64,000 bases of DNA from Vulcanimicrobiota bacterium (GTDB lineage: Bacteria > Vulcanimicrobiota > Vulcanimicrobiia > Vulcanimicrobiales > Vulcanimicrobiaceae): positions 187,350 through 251,349 of the forward strand of contig PLWS01000003.1 in NCBI GenBank assembly GCA_003151115.1, in the 5' to 3' direction. Both the position numbers and the translations under genes were made by a program. The notes beneath the pieces are model-generated. The model saw only the letters and a list, made by a program, of their open reading frames with translations. It was not told the DNA's origin and did no database searches. Of this stretch, positions 8,045 to 16,108 are shown piece by piece; positions within the stretch are counted from its first letter, which is position 1; the number at the start of each line of letters is the position of its first letter.

Positions 8045-8785
8045 TCAGCTCTTCGCGAACTCCGCCGCGTGCACGCCGGCCTTCGGTCGGCGTCCTAAAT
8101 GATGATTGACGAGCGCCTCGATCGCGCGCGTTACGGCGGGTGTGGCGTGCAATGTAGCCGACGACGTTCCTCGCGGCGCTGCCAGCGCGCGCAGATTCTC
8201 CATATCGGCCGCGCTCAACGCGAGCGGATCGCGCCAGGCGGGCCGGCATTCCTCGCCCGCAAAACCGCCTTGCTCTTGATCGAGCCAGGCGTTCTTTCCC
8301 AGCAAAGACGCGCCGCACAGCACGCATGAGTCCAGCGGCGGCGCCAAACCCAGCGCTCCCAGCAGCAGCAGCGAGAAACGCGGCACCAGACCCAGTGACG
8401 CTTCGCTGCGGCCGATCGCGCGCAACGCCCCGGTGAGGAGCGCATAAATCTCCGGCATGGCTAAATCGGGCTCGCAAAACGCGTCGACGAGCTCGATGAT
8501 GAGATTGGCAGCGGCATAGCGCTCCGGCGCGACCAGATTTTGCCAGTACGCATTTTCGATGTCGGCCGAGACGACGACGTCGAGATTTCTGCCGCGATGC
8601 ATCGTCAGCGCCACTTCGTTCCCGAGTTCCAACCGGCCGGCGAGGTGGCTTTTCGTGCGTCGCGACCCTTTAGCGATCGCATCCATCTTTCCGCGTTCGG
8701 TCGAAAAGAGCGTGAGAATGCGATCGGCTTCTCCGTACGTCCGTCCGCGCAAGACGACGGCGGTCGTCTTGTAAGCGCGGTTCAT
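8045..8785 (-). CDS. recO: DNA repair protein RecO
   Basis: 246 residues. The N-terminal OB-fold opens Y-K-T-T-A-V-V-L-R-G-R-x-Y-G-E-A-D-R-I-L-T-L-F-S, the RecO signature, followed by the helical domain and a C-terminal zinc region. Of the usual four Cys, C-V-L-C is present; the second pair is reduced to a single E-E-C, so zinc binding may be incomplete. RecO works with RecR to load RecA onto SSB-covered gaps. ATG 8785 overlaps the cytidine deaminase stop (ATGA). Confidence 0.93.
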   Translation of the reverse strand: MNRAYKTTAVVLRGRTYGEADRILTLFSTERGKMDAIAKGSRRTKSHLAGRLELGNEVALTMHRGRNLDVVVSADIENAYWQNLVAPERYAAANLIIELVDAFCEPDLAMPEIYALLTGALRAIGRSEASLGLVPRFSLLLLGALGLAPPLDSCVLCGASLLGKNAWLDQEQGGFAGEECRPAWRDPLALSAADMENLRALAAPRGTSSATLHATPAVTRAIEALVNHHLGRRPKAGVHAAEFAKS

Positions 8786-9258
8786 CGTTCGGCGCTAAAT
8801 GAAGCAGGTCCGAAAGCGTCGGGCAGCAGCTGATCGACGGCGGTGACAACATAGCCGTCGCCGGTTGCGTACACCACGGGCAGCTGAGCGTTGAACTCGC
8901 TGAGAAACTGCCTGCACGTGCCGCAGGGAGCCGTCCCGACTCCGTCCGCGCCGACAATTGCGATCGCCTTGAAGCCGCGGCTCCCGTGCGAAACGGCAGC
9001 GGTGGCCGCGCTGCGCTCCGCGCAGATCGCAAGTCCGTAACTGGCGTTCTCGACGTTTGCTCCGCAAAAGATCTTGCCGCCCTCGACGAGCAGCGCGGCG
9101 CCGACCCGGAAGCCGGAATACGGCGCATAGGCTTCGTCGCGAACTTCGCGCGCTTTGGGAAGTGCCAATGCCAAAAACTCCGGAACGTCCATTCCGGTGC
9201 GGCTGCGAAACTCTTGCGCTGAAATACCTTCGAAACGAACCCGGTCCTTAGACTGCAT
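8782..9258 (-). CDS. cdd: Cytidine deaminase
   Basis: 158 residues. Zinc-site motifs C-A-E (Cys79, Glu81) and P-C-G-T-C-R-Q (Cys112, Cys115) are those of the homotetrameric cytidine deaminases of pyrimidine salvage. Substrate-binding F-R-V-G-A-A-L and G-A-N-V-E-N-A-S-Y-G precede them. Start ATG 9258 is preferred over 9276, which would overlap the upstream gene more deeply. The N-terminus is about 25 residues longer than in typical Cdd. It sits between the CorC-like gene and recO, as in many Gram-positives where cdd, era and recO cluster; era is not in this window. Confidence 0.93.
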   Translation of the reverse strand: MQSKDRVRFEGISAQEFRSRTGMDVPEFLALALPKAREVRDEAYAPYSGFRVGAALLVEGGKIFCGANVENASYGLAICAERSAATAAVSHGSRGFKAIAIVGADGVGTAPCGTCRQFLSEFNAQLPVVYATGDGYVVTAVDQLLPDAFGPASFSAER

Positions 9259-10570
9259 CTTCCTCCGCGCGTGCACGCTCTTGGGCTTGCTGGGTTAAAC
9301 CGTTAGAATAGATGCGCAGCGCCAAGATCCGCCGGCCGCGCATGCGATCGATCTTCAACTTCGTGTGATCGTCGGCCTGGATTTCCTCGCCCTCGCCCGG
9401 CAGGCGGCCAAAAAGGCCGACCGCATACCCGCCGATCGTCTCGAATTCTTCATGCGGCAGGTTGGTTCCGAGCTTCGCGTTGACGTCTTCGATGTTCATA
9501 CCCGCGTCCACCACGGCTTCGCGGTCGTTGAGGATCCGCAAAGGTTCCTGCTCGTCTTCGTCGTGCTCGTCGCGTATCTCACCGACGATCTCTTCGAGCA
9601 GATCCTCCATGGTCACTAGGCCGGCCGTGCCGCCGTATTCGTCGACGACGATCGCCATCGAGAATTTGTCGCGCTGCATTTCGCGCAGCAATTCGGCAAG
9701 TTTCTTGTTCTCGGGCACGTGCGCGATCGGGCGCATCAGCGAGCGGATCGGAAGGGAACTGATCGTTCCGTTCGCCAGACTGATAAGCAGCTCGCGATCG
9801 TGGACCACGCCGATGATGTCATCCTTCGATTCTTCGTAGACCGGCAGCTTCGAGTAGCCCTCGGAGATGACGATGTCGAGCGCGCGGCGCGGCGAGTCGT
9901 CAACCGAAACGGCCACGACATTCGGCCGCGGCGTCATCACTTCGCGCACGATCGTGTCGCCGAACTCGATCACGGAATGAATCATCTCGCGCTCTTGTTC
10001 CTCGAGCACGTTCTGCTCGGCGGCAACGGTCGCAATCGTGCGGATGTCTTCATCGGTGACGAAGATCTGGCGCGTCGGTTTGATGCCGAACGGGCGGACA
10101 ACGATGGTCGAAAGCGCCTGGAACGTGTACACCAGCGGATTGAGCGCCCCCGCTATGCGACGCATCGCCGGCGCGAGGCGCAGCGCCCAGCGTTCGCTGT
10201 CGGAAACGGCGATCGTTTTCGGAATGATTTCCCCGAAGAGCAGCAAGATGAACGCCATGACGATCGTCGAGATCACGGCGGCATCGGGAACTCCCATCCG
10301 TATGAAGATGTAGGTCGCCAGCGAGTCGGCCGCCAGCAGGACGCACGTGTTGGCGATCAGGATCGACGTCAGGAACCGGTTGCGGTCTTCCGTCAGGGCC
10401 AGGACGGCCCGCGCGCGCTTGAGCCCGCGCTCGACCATCGTCCGGGCGCGCAGGCGGGAAACGGCGACCAGGGCGGCCTCGGAGGCCGCAAAGAAGGCGG
10501 CCAGCAGCACCAGGATGACGAGCGCCGCGATCTCGTACGCCGAGACGTGGAGGGCACCTACCGGGGTCAT
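9248..10570 (-). CDS. CorC/CNNM-type membrane protein with CBS pair (hemolysin C-like)
   Basis: 440 residues. A DUF21 (CNNM) membrane domain (about 10-190) has three or four hydrophobic segments and a conserved E-I-I-P-K-T motif. It is followed by two CBS motifs (about 215-330, including P-N-V-V-A-V-S and A-I-V-V-D-E-Y-G-G-T-A-G-L-V-T) and a CorC_HlyC/transporter-associated domain (about 350-425). Relatives are Mg2+/Co2+ efflux or resistance proteins; the old hemolysin label is not meaningful. First gene of a transcript: an extended -10 promoter lies at 10631-10639, and ATG 10570 follows a leader of about 54 nt. Confidence 0.9.
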   Translation of the reverse strand: MTPVGALHVSAYEIAALVILVLLAAFFAASEAALVAVSRLRARTMVERGLKRARAVLALTEDRNRFLTSILIANTCVLLAADSLATYIFIRMGVPDAAVISTIVMAFILLLFGEIIPKTIAVSDSERWALRLAPAMRRIAGALNPLVYTFQALSTIVVRPFGIKPTRQIFVTDEDIRTIATVAAEQNVLEEQEREMIHSVIEFGDTIVREVMTPRPNVVAVSVDDSPRRALDIVISEGYSKLPVYEESKDDIIGVVHDRELLISLANGTISSLPIRSLMRPIAHVPENKKLAELLREMQRDKFSMAIVVDEYGGTAGLVTMEDLLEEIVGEIRDEHDEDEQEPLRILNDREAVVDAGMNIEDVNAKLGTNLPHEEFETIGGYAVGLFGRLPGEGEEIQADDHTKLKIDRMRGRRILALRIYSNGLTQQAQERARAEEDAV

Positions 10571-10630
10571 TTAAATCCGGGCTTATCGGGGGCCCGGGCG
10601 GGTTCGTCGAGGGGTGTCCAATGCGCGGCC

Positions 10631-10639
10631 ATTATAGCA
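10631..10639 (-). promoter_or_regulatory. Extended -10 promoter (TGCTATAAT)
   Basis: On the minus strand the sequence reads TGTGCTATAATGG, a consensus TATAAT with an upstream TGTG extension; no -35 hexamer is evident. The -10 overlaps the TAA stop of the DgkA-PAP2 gene, so a new transcript for the CorC-like-cdd-recO-ruvX-mltG run would start at about 10624. Confidence 0.6.
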
Positions 10640-11402
10640 CACCGCCCGGCTTGGCCAGCAGGAAGACGGCAAGCGCCAGCAGGCTGCCCAAAACGGCTCC
10701 CCACGAGACCTCGAAGACGTTGTGAATACGCGCCTCGACCCGGCTCTGCGCCACCAAAAACGCAATGAAATAAGCGAGTAACGCGACGAGCGGGCGCTGC
10801 AGAATGAGCGCCAGCCCGGTTGCGGCTGCGAAGGCGAGCGCCGTGTGCCCGGAGAGCGCTCCGCCCTGAAAGACCGTGCCGCGCCCCGTGAACGCCTTCG
10901 CGAGGATCGCTCCGATCAGCACCACCGCGAACATGATCAGCACCACGTTGGCCGGCACGGCCGCAACAGCCGTATAGACGCGCGGACCGCCGCGCTGGAT
11001 GCCCTGATAGAACACGAGGTAGCCGACCAGCACCGCGCCGACGCTCGCGATGAAGACCGCGCCGGCGGCCGCGTCTTTCGCCGTCTTCGCAAGCGGATGG
11101 TGAGCGACGGTCAACAGATCGACGATCGCCTCGATCGCCGTATTGAAGAGCTCGAGTGAAAGCACGATCACGATCATGACGATGATCGCGATCACGTAGA
11201 GGCGGTCCAGGCGCAGCAGCATCGTCGCGATCAGGACCAGCGCGGCGATGATCAGATGTACGCGCATGTTGGGCTGCGTGCGCGTTGCATACATGATGCC
11301 CGAAAACGCGTAGTGAAACGAGCTCCAGAATTTCGACTCGGTGATGCGTGCGTACTCCGGCTGCGGATGCTCGCGCGAGGGCGGCGGCAGATTCTCAGTC
11401 AT
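10632..11402 (-). CDS. Fusion of DgkA-type lipid kinase and PAP2 phosphatase
   Basis: 256 residues in two halves. Residues about 22-130 are a prokaryotic diacylglycerol/undecaprenol kinase (F-x-x-A-x-x-G-I-x-Y-A early, E-L-F-N-T-A-I-E-A-I-V-D-L at about 83-95), with three membrane helices. Residues about 135-256 are a PAP2-type phosphatase with L-S-G-H-T-A-L-A-F and S-R-V-E-A-R-I-H. The last PAP2 motif normally ends in Asp four residues after the His but has Glu here, and the first motif (K-x6-R-P) is degraded, so phosphatase activity is uncertain. Such fusions occur in other bacteria and place opposite reactions of undecaprenyl-phosphate recycling in one chain. ATG 11402 overlaps ybeY by 8 bp. 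Confidence 0.88.
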   Translation of the reverse strand: MTENLPPPSREHPQPEYARITESKFWSSFHYAFSGIMYATRTQPNMRVHLIIAALVLIATMLLRLDRLYVIAIIVMIVIVLSLELFNTAIEAIVDLLTVAHHPLAKTAKDAAAGAVFIASVGAVLVGYLVFYQGIQRGGPRVYTAVAAVPANVVLIMFAVVLIGAILAKAFTGRGTVFQGGALSGHTALAFAAATGLALILQRPLVALLAYFIAFLVAQSRVEARIHNVFEVSWGAVLGSLLALAVFLLAKPGGVL

Positions 11403-11844
11403 ACGGCCACGGCATGGAAATGACGCCGGCGAGCCGGCGCTCTTCAGCCTCCATCACGGCACGTTCGACGGCTTCATGATGATCGTGGCCGAGCAGATGG
11501 AGCAGCCCGTGAATCAGCAGGCGGTTAACCTCGCTCTGCAGCGGCGCGTCGTATGCGGCGGCCTGGCGCCGCGCAGTATCGAGACTGATCGCGATATCGC
11601 CCAAGAACTGTTCTTCCTCAGCCTGCCCTGAGCCGGCTCGAAGGGCCGGGAAGCTCAAAACGTCGGTCGCTTTGTCTTTTCCACGGTGCGTCCGGTTGAG
11701 CTTGCGGACGTGCGCGTCGTCGGTTAAAAGCAGTGAAAGCCCGCTCGCGGGCCGCGCCGTCGCGCGCACGAGTTTCTGCGCCGTGCTTTTCAAGCGGCGC
11801 AGATCGATGTCAGGATCGCGGACGCCGGCGCGCAGATCGATCAC
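11395..11844 (-). CDS. ybeY: Endoribonuclease YbeY
   Basis: 149 residues. The zinc motif H-G-L-L-H-L-L-G-H-D-H (His112, His116, His122) and T-D-V-L-S-F-P are diagnostic. YbeY acts in 16S rRNA 3'-end maturation and ribosome quality control. GTG 11844 overlaps the phoH stop (GTGA), and phoH-ybeY-dgkA is a widely conserved order. Oddity: the loop between S-F-P and L-G-D-I is expanded by a segment (about residues 67-75) encoded by a copy of a dispersed 25-26 bp repeat that is also intergenic at 16374-16399. Confidence 0.95.
   Translation of the reverse strand: MIDLRAGVRDPDIDLRRLKSTAQKLVRATARPASGLSLLLTDDAHVRKLNRTHRGKDKATDVLSFPALRAGSGQAEEEQFLGDIAISLDTARRQAAAYDAPLQSEVNRLLIHGLLHLLGHDHHEAVERAVMEAEERRLAGVISMPWPYD
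11620..11645 (-). repeat. REP-like repeat copy inside ybeY
   Basis: On the minus strand this reads CCCTTCGA, a 5-nt spacer GCCGG, then CTCAGGGCAGGCT. The copy at 16374-16398 has the same outer blocks with a 4-nt spacer CAAG. It is read through in frame as part of a YbeY surface loop. Confidence 0.6.
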
Positions 11845-12797
11845 CGCGGTCCGCGATCGGCCGCATACGCACGGATGATCTCGACAACCAGCGGATGGCG
11901 CACGACGTCGGATTCCCCGAGCTCGACGATGCCGATATCCGGCACGCCGGCGAAACGCCGGGGTGCTTCGAGTAGCCCGCTCTGCGCGCCGCCCGGCAGA
12001 TCGATCTGCGTCACGTCTCCGTTGACGATCATCTTCGATCCCGCTCCCAGACGCGTCAAAAACATTTTGAGTTGGTCGCGCGTTGCGTTCTGCGCTTCGT
12101 CGAGGATGACGAATGCTTCGGAGAGCGTCCGGCCGCGCATATACGCCAGCGGCGCGACTTCAATGACGCCGCGCTCGATATAGCGCGAGACCAGCGGGTC
12201 GTCCATCAATTCCGCGAGCGAGTCGTAAAGCGGACGCAAGTATGGATCCACCTTCTCTTTCAAGTCGCCGGGCAGAAATCCGAGCTTCTCGCCGGCTTCA
12301 ACTGCCGGGCGCGAAAGAATCACGCGCGCGACCTGGCGCGCGCGCAACGCGCGCACGGCCATCACGACGGCCAAAAATGTTTTTCCCGTTCCGGCCGGAC
12401 CGATGCCGAACGTCAAGGTGTTGCGCTCGATTGAATCGACGAATGCGCGCTGGCCGCCCGTCTTGGGTCTGATCTCGCGTCCGCGGTGCGAACGAAATAA
12501 TGTTTCGGGGAGTGCCGTCGTTTCGCCGCCGCGACGGACGTCCGACGTTGCGAGCGCAACGTCGTCGGGCGTGAGGTGCACGCCGCGCACCGCCGCATCG
12601 AGCATCCGCTTTACGACGTCGTAAGCTTGCTCGACGGCGGTCTTTTCGCCGTGAACAACTAGGCTATGGCCGTCGACCCGCAGCGAAACCGCGAGTGCGT
12701 CCTCCAAGGCCGAGAGATTCTGATCGAATTTTCCGAACAACCGGAATTGATCGGTGAGTTCGCTTAGGTCGACGGTTCGTTCGGTCGTTGACTCCAG
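11841..12797 (-). CDS. phoH: PhoH-like ATPase, probable CTG start
   Basis: A PhoH/YbeZ-type P-loop ATPase with Walker A G-P-A-G-T-G-K-T, Walker B region V-I-L-D-E-A-Q-N and an N-terminal KH-like region (V-D-G-H-S-L-V-V-H-G). It partners YbeY in RNA processing. The only ATG/GTG/TTG candidate near the family start is TTG 12740, but the frame upstream keeps the conserved N-terminus (T-V-D-L-S-E-L-T-D-Q-F-R-L-F-G-K-F). A CTG at 12795-12797 has AGGGAG 8 nt upstream. From CTG the protein is 318 aa, the family's usual length; from TTG 299 aa. It overlaps the small ORF before it by 34 bp and ybeY by GTGA. Confidence 0.9.
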   Translation of the reverse strand: MESTTERTVDLSELTDQFRLFGKFDQNLSALEDALAVSLRVDGHSLVVHGEKTAVEQAYDVVKRMLDAAVRGVHLTPDDVALATSDVRRGGETTALPETLFRSHRGREIRPKTGGQRAFVDSIERNTLTFGIGPAGTGKTFLAVVMAVRALRARQVARVILSRPAVEAGEKLGFLPGDLKEKVDPYLRPLYDSLAELMDDPLVSRYIERGVIEVAPLAYMRGRTLSEAFVILDEAQNATRDQLKMFLTRLGAGSKMIVNGDVTQIDLPGGAQSGLLEAPRRFAGVPDIGIVELGESDVVRHPLVVEIIRAYAADRGPR

Positions 12798-12967
12798 AGT
12801 TCGTGCTCCCTCAGCGCCCGGGGTGGTCCGAGTACTTCAGCGGCTATGACTGCCCGCAATAGACTCTTCCCATCTTCGAAGAGCCCGCCCAAAGACCCGG
12901 TGCTCCAGGCGGCCTGCGGCGGCGCAGGACGTGCGCCGGCAGGCTGCCTTGACGATAGCCTCGGCAT
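12764..12967 (-). CDS. Small hypothetical protein between floA and phoH
   Basis: 67 residues starting at an ATG that directly abuts the floA TAA (TAAATG) and ending just inside phoH, so it fits the coupled-operon pattern. The first 25 residues are Pro/Arg-rich; the rest is more protein-like, with F-E-D-G-K-S-L-L-R-A-V-I-A-A-E-V-L-G-P-P (about 31-50). I do not recognise a family. Support comes from position, spacing and the amphipathic middle segment. It could be overlap-free noise, since G+C-rich DNA leaves long frames open. Confidence 0.45.
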   Translation of the reverse strand: MPRLSSRQPAGARPAPPQAAWSTGSLGGLFEDGKSLLRAVIAAEVLGPPRALREHELWSQRPNEPST

Positions 12968-13984
12968 TTATTTTGCCGGGGGCGGCGGCGGAGCGGTCGG
13001 GGGCGGACCTTGGTCGCTCTGAGAAACGCTGCCGGAAATCGCGCCGCGCATCTCGGAATCGGCTTGAATGTTCTTCATCCGGTAATAGTCCATGATCCCG
13101 AGGTTGCCGCTGCGGAACGACTCCGCGATCGCCTGCGGCACCGACGCTTCAGCGTCAACCACCTTAGCCCGCATGCGCTGCGTCTCGGCCTTCATCTCTT
13201 GCTCCGCGGCTTGTGCGGCGTATTGCCGCTCGGAAGCTTTGGCTTGTGCGATGCGCCGGTCGGCTTCGGCCTGCGACATCTGCAGCTCCGCGCCGATGTT
13301 CTTGCCTACATCCACGTCGGCGATGTCGATCGAAACGATTTCGAACGCGGTGCCTGCATCCAAACCTTTCGCGAGCACGGCTTTACTGATGCGATCCGGA
13401 TATTCCAGCACTTGTTTGTGATCGAGCGCCGCGCCGACAGCGGAAACAACGCCTTCACCCACGCGTGCCACGATAGTCGGCTCGCCCGCGCCGCCGACGT
13501 AACGGTCGAGATTGCTTCTCACGGTGATCCGGGCTTTGACGTTGAGCTGAATACCGTTCTGCGCGACGCCTTGGAAGATCGGCGTTTCGATCACCTTCGG
13601 GTTCACCGACGTCTGGAGCGCCTCAAGCACGTTGCGACCCGCGAGGTCGATTGCGGCTGCACGCTGCCATTCCAGCGGAATCTGGGCGCGTTGCGCCGCG
13701 ATCATCGCGAGCACGCAGTTTTCGATGTTGCCACCGGCGAGGTAATGCGATTGCAACTGGTCCACGTTCAATGGAAGCCCCGCTTTACGCGCGCGGACCA
13801 AGTTCGTTACGATAACGCTGGGCGGAATCCCGATGATGCGCATCCGGATGAGCGATCCGATCGAGAGCGGCACGCCTGCCGCAACCGTTCTGAACCACAT
13901 GCCGATGGGGAAATAGTAGAGGAACGTAAAGAACAGAATGATCGCGACGAAGAAGACGATTGTCGCGCCGATTGTAACGCCCAA
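12968..13984 (-). CDS. floA: Flotillin-like protein FloA (YqfA)
   Basis: 338 residues. One N-terminal membrane segment (about 5-27), then an SPFH-like domain with the FloA features I-R-M-R-x-I-G-I-P-P and D-L-x-x-H-Y-L-A-G-G-N-type stretches, a coiled Ala/Glu/Gln-rich region (about 225-285), and a Pro-rich tail. FloA organises functional membrane microdomains. It follows nfeD, the usual partner, by 3 bp. TTG 13984 is preceded by AAGGAG at a 6-nt spacing, the AAGGAG overlapping the nfeD 3' end. Confidence 0.95.
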   Translation of the reverse strand: MGVTIGATIVFFVAIILFFTFLYYFPIGMWFRTVAAGVPLSIGSLIRMRIIGIPPSVIVTNLVRARKAGLPLNVDQLQSHYLAGGNIENCVLAMIAAQRAQIPLEWQRAAAIDLAGRNVLEALQTSVNPKVIETPIFQGVAQNGIQLNVKARITVRSNLDRYVGGAGEPTIVARVGEGVVSAVGAALDHKQVLEYPDRISKAVLAKGLDAGTAFEIVSIDIADVDVGKNIGAELQMSQAEADRRIAQAKASERQYAAQAAEQEMKAETQRMRAKVVDAEASVPQAIAESFRSGNLGIMDYYRMKNIQADSEMRGAISGSVSQSDQGPPPTAPPPPPAK

Positions 13985-13987
13985 GAT

Positions 13988-15307
13988 TTACTCCTTGTAA
14001 CTCGGCATGTCGATGGGTTCGACGAAAACGCGCGCGCCTTCGACGCGGGTCACGCGCACGGGGGTACCGGCTGGAATGAATTCGCCCTGGGTTAGCACGT
14101 CGATACGGCGGCCGTCGACGGTCGCCACGCCTGCAGGACGAAGATACGAACTCGCTGTTCCGCTGAGTCCGCGGAGGTGCGTGTTATCGCGGCTGGTGAC
14201 GTAATCGGGTCCTTGCGCGCTTGCAAAGGTCAGTTTTGCCATCCACGCGTTCTGCGGAAACGCGCGCGTTGCGAGGTAGAACAAAATCACGGTCATCACG
14301 ATTGCCGTCGCGATCGTCTGCATCGCGATGAAAAACAGCGGGATACCGAACGCCAGCAAGATCGCAGCTAAGAGCGCGATGCCGCCGAGTATTCCCGGCG
14401 CACCGTGTCCCGGCACGATGTGCAGTTCGTAGAGGATGCCGACGACGCCGGCGATTGCCAGCACGACCACCCAGCCGTTGCTGAAGCCGGCGTAGATGTG
14501 CGAACCGAAGAACAGCGCGAGCGAAGCCACGCCAATCACGCCGGCGATGCCGTGCAGGGTTTGCATCTCGATGAGCAGTCCCAGGAAGCCGAGCGTCAGC
14601 AGCAATCCGCTCACGGCCGGGTTGGTCGCGAAGCGGGCCACCTGTTCGGCAAATGTGTACTGCGGGATTTCTTGCGGTCCGCTCAAGTGATTGGCCGCCA
14701 GCATCGCGCCGAGCGAATCCGCTTCTCCGTCGGCGATCTTCGTTTTGAGCGCCGCCTGCGTGTCGAGCGTCAAATTTTGACCGGGCTGCTTGTACTTAGG
14801 AAGATCGATGCTCTTGTCGACCATTGCCGCGGCGATGAGCGGATCGCGGTGATTTCGCTCGGCCGTCGATTTGAACTCGGCCTTCACCGCCGAGACAAGT
14901 TTTGAGGAAACCGGATACGGCTCGGCCTCACCGATCGATGCGCCGGGCGCCATGTAGATATGTTGCGCCGCCAGCGTGATGAGCGCGGCCGACGAATAGG
15001 CGCGGCCGTCTACGAATGCATAGGTCGGAATCGTGGAATCGAGGACCGCGTCTTTGATGTCGAACGCGGCTTCGAGCACGCCGCCCGGCGAGTTGACGTC
15101 CAGCACGATGGCCGACGCGCCTTCGCTCTGCGCCTTGGCAATCGAACGCGTGACCAAGTGATCCATGCCGTCGTCAACGGTCCCGGTTATCGGGATAACG
15201 ACCACCGTTCCGCCGCTTTTTGCCGGCTGCTGTCCGACGGACGCGGTAAAGAGCCCGGCTGCAATAAGCCCGGCGGCAGCAAGCAATCCCATCTTGAACC
15301 CAAGCAT
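13988..15307 (-). CDS. nfeD: NfeD-family membrane serine protease (ClpP-class)
   Basis: 439 residues. A signal/anchor segment (about 5-25), then a ClpP-like protease domain with V-N-S-P-G-G-V-L-E-A and the Ser site D-G-R-A-Y-S-S-A-A-L-I-T-L-A-A (about 102-116). Four or five membrane helices (about 225-345) and a C-terminal OB-fold NfeD domain (about 365-435) with G-E-F-I-P-A-G-T-P-V-R-V follow. This is the long NfeD form that pairs with FloA/stomatin partners. Family members cleave hydrophobic segments of partner proteins. Downstream neighbour is floA. Confidence 0.93.
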   Translation of the reverse strand: MLGFKMGLLAAAGLIAAGLFTASVGQQPAKSGGTVVVIPITGTVDDGMDHLVTRSIAKAQSEGASAIVLDVNSPGGVLEAAFDIKDAVLDSTIPTYAFVDGRAYSSAALITLAAQHIYMAPGASIGEAEPYPVSSKLVSAVKAEFKSTAERNHRDPLIAAAMVDKSIDLPKYKQPGQNLTLDTQAALKTKIADGEADSLGAMLAANHLSGPQEIPQYTFAEQVARFATNPAVSGLLLTLGFLGLLIEMQTLHGIAGVIGVASLALFFGSHIYAGFSNGWVVVLAIAGVVGILYELHIVPGHGAPGILGGIALLAAILLAFGIPLFFIAMQTIATAIVMTVILFYLATRAFPQNAWMAKLTFASAQGPDYVTSRDNTHLRGLSGTASSYLRPAGVATVDGRRIDVLTQGEFIPAGTPVRVTRVEGARVFVEPIDMPSYKE

Positions 15308-15355
15308 GATTTTAGCTACCCGGGCCCTTCGCGAAGGTTACGTGGCTCTCTTCGT

Positions 15356-15799
15356 TCAGGCGAGCTCTTCGGTGACGATCCGGCGCACGAGGTTGCCGTC
15401 GGCTTGCCCTTTGAGCTGCGGCATGGCGACCTTCATCACCGCACCCTGGTTGCGGGTGCCCTGCGGCAGTTCCGCGATGATCGCGCGCACGATCGACCGG
15501 ACCTCGTCCTCGGATTTTTGCGCCGGCAGGTACGCCGTCAAGATTTCGCGCTCGCGCAGCTCTTTTTGGGCGAGCTCGTTGCGGCCCGCTTTTTCGAATT
15601 CCGTGGCCGCATCGGTGCGCTGTTTGACCTGCTTGCGCACGACGTCGGACTCGTCGGCCTCGGTCAGCTCGACCCCGGCCTCGGTGCGCTTATAGGTGAA
15701 CCCGGAAAGGACCGAGCGGAGCGTGTCGAGCCGCAGCTGGTCGCGAGCCCTCATCGCCTCCTTGAGATCGGCGGCGATGCGGTCTTTCAAACTGGCCAT
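15356..15799 (-). CDS. yqeY: GatB/YqeY domain protein
   Basis: 147 residues, the normal size of stand-alone YqeY. It starts S-L-K-D-R-I-A-A-D-L-K-E-A-M-R-A-R-D and continues L-D-T-L-R-S-V-L-S, with Y-L-P-A-Q-K-S-E-D-E near 90-100. The fold is shared with the tail of GatB, which binds tRNA in the amidotransferase; YqeY's own function is unproven. It lies 6 bp after rpsU, a conserved pairing, and is followed by nfeD-floA. Confidence 0.93.
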   Translation of the reverse strand: MASLKDRIAADLKEAMRARDQLRLDTLRSVLSGFTYKRTEAGVELTEADESDVVRKQVKQRTDAATEFEKAGRNELAQKELREREILTAYLPAQKSEDEVRSIVRAIIAELPQGTRNQGAVMKVAMPQLKGQADGNLVRRIVTEELA

Positions 15800-15805
15800 G
15801 CGGGA

Positions 15806-15976
15806 CTAGGCGCGGCGCTTGCGCGCGGCCGCGGACTTTTTCTTGCGGCGAACGCTGGGCTTTTCGTAATGCTCGTGCTTGCGCGCTTCGGCCAAGACTC
15901 CGGCTTTCTGGGTGGCTTTTTTGAAACGGCGCAGCGCGCTCTCGATAGACTCCCCTGGAGCTACGCGTACTTCCAT
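15806..15976 (-). CDS. rpsU: 30S ribosomal protein S21
   Basis: 56 residues. The translation begins [20 protein letters not shown] and ends in a Lys/Arg-rich tail with K-P-S-V-R-R-K-K-K, as bacterial S21 does. ATG 15976 has a strong ribosome site (AGGGGGG, about 8 nt upstream). It is the first gene of the unit that continues into yqeY, nfeD, floA and phoH. S21 helps initiation on the 30S subunit. Confidence 0.95.
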   Translation of the reverse strand: MEVRVAPGESIESALRRFKKATQKAGVLAEARKHEHYEKPSVRRKKKSAAARKRRA

Positions 15977-16033
15977 TAAATCAACCCCCCTTTCGATCCA
16001 AAATCTCTACCGGGCCAGGCGGCCCAATAGGTG

Positions 16034-16062
16034 ACTTTATCACAGGGCTGCCCGCGCGTCAA
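16034..16062 (-). promoter_or_regulatory. Promoter for rpsU operon
   Basis: On the minus strand TTGACG (16062-16057) is followed by a 17-bp spacer and TAAAGT (16039-16034). Transcription would begin at about 16027, giving a leader of about 50 nt before the rpsU ATG. Confidence 0.6.
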
Positions 16063-16077
16063 AGCACGAGAAATAGC

Positions 16078-16108
16078 AAGGCCCGTTGCCGTGAGGCCTC
16101 GGGCCTTG
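16078..16108 (-). terminator. Strong hairpin upstream of the rpsU promoter
   Basis: CAAGGCCCG (16078-16086) and CGGGCCTTG (16100-16108) form a perfect 9-bp stem. The minus-strand side is followed by TATTTCT and the plus side by TTGT, so it could end the HIT-gene transcript or an unrecognised RNA in the gap to its right. Confidence 0.6.

Noticed and set aside
9719-10768. Long plus-strand open frame (349 codons) opposite the CorC-like gene
   Set aside because: It lies wholly antisense to a clear CBS-domain gene; its Arg/Asp/His-rich composition is that of a shadow frame in G+C-rich DNA.
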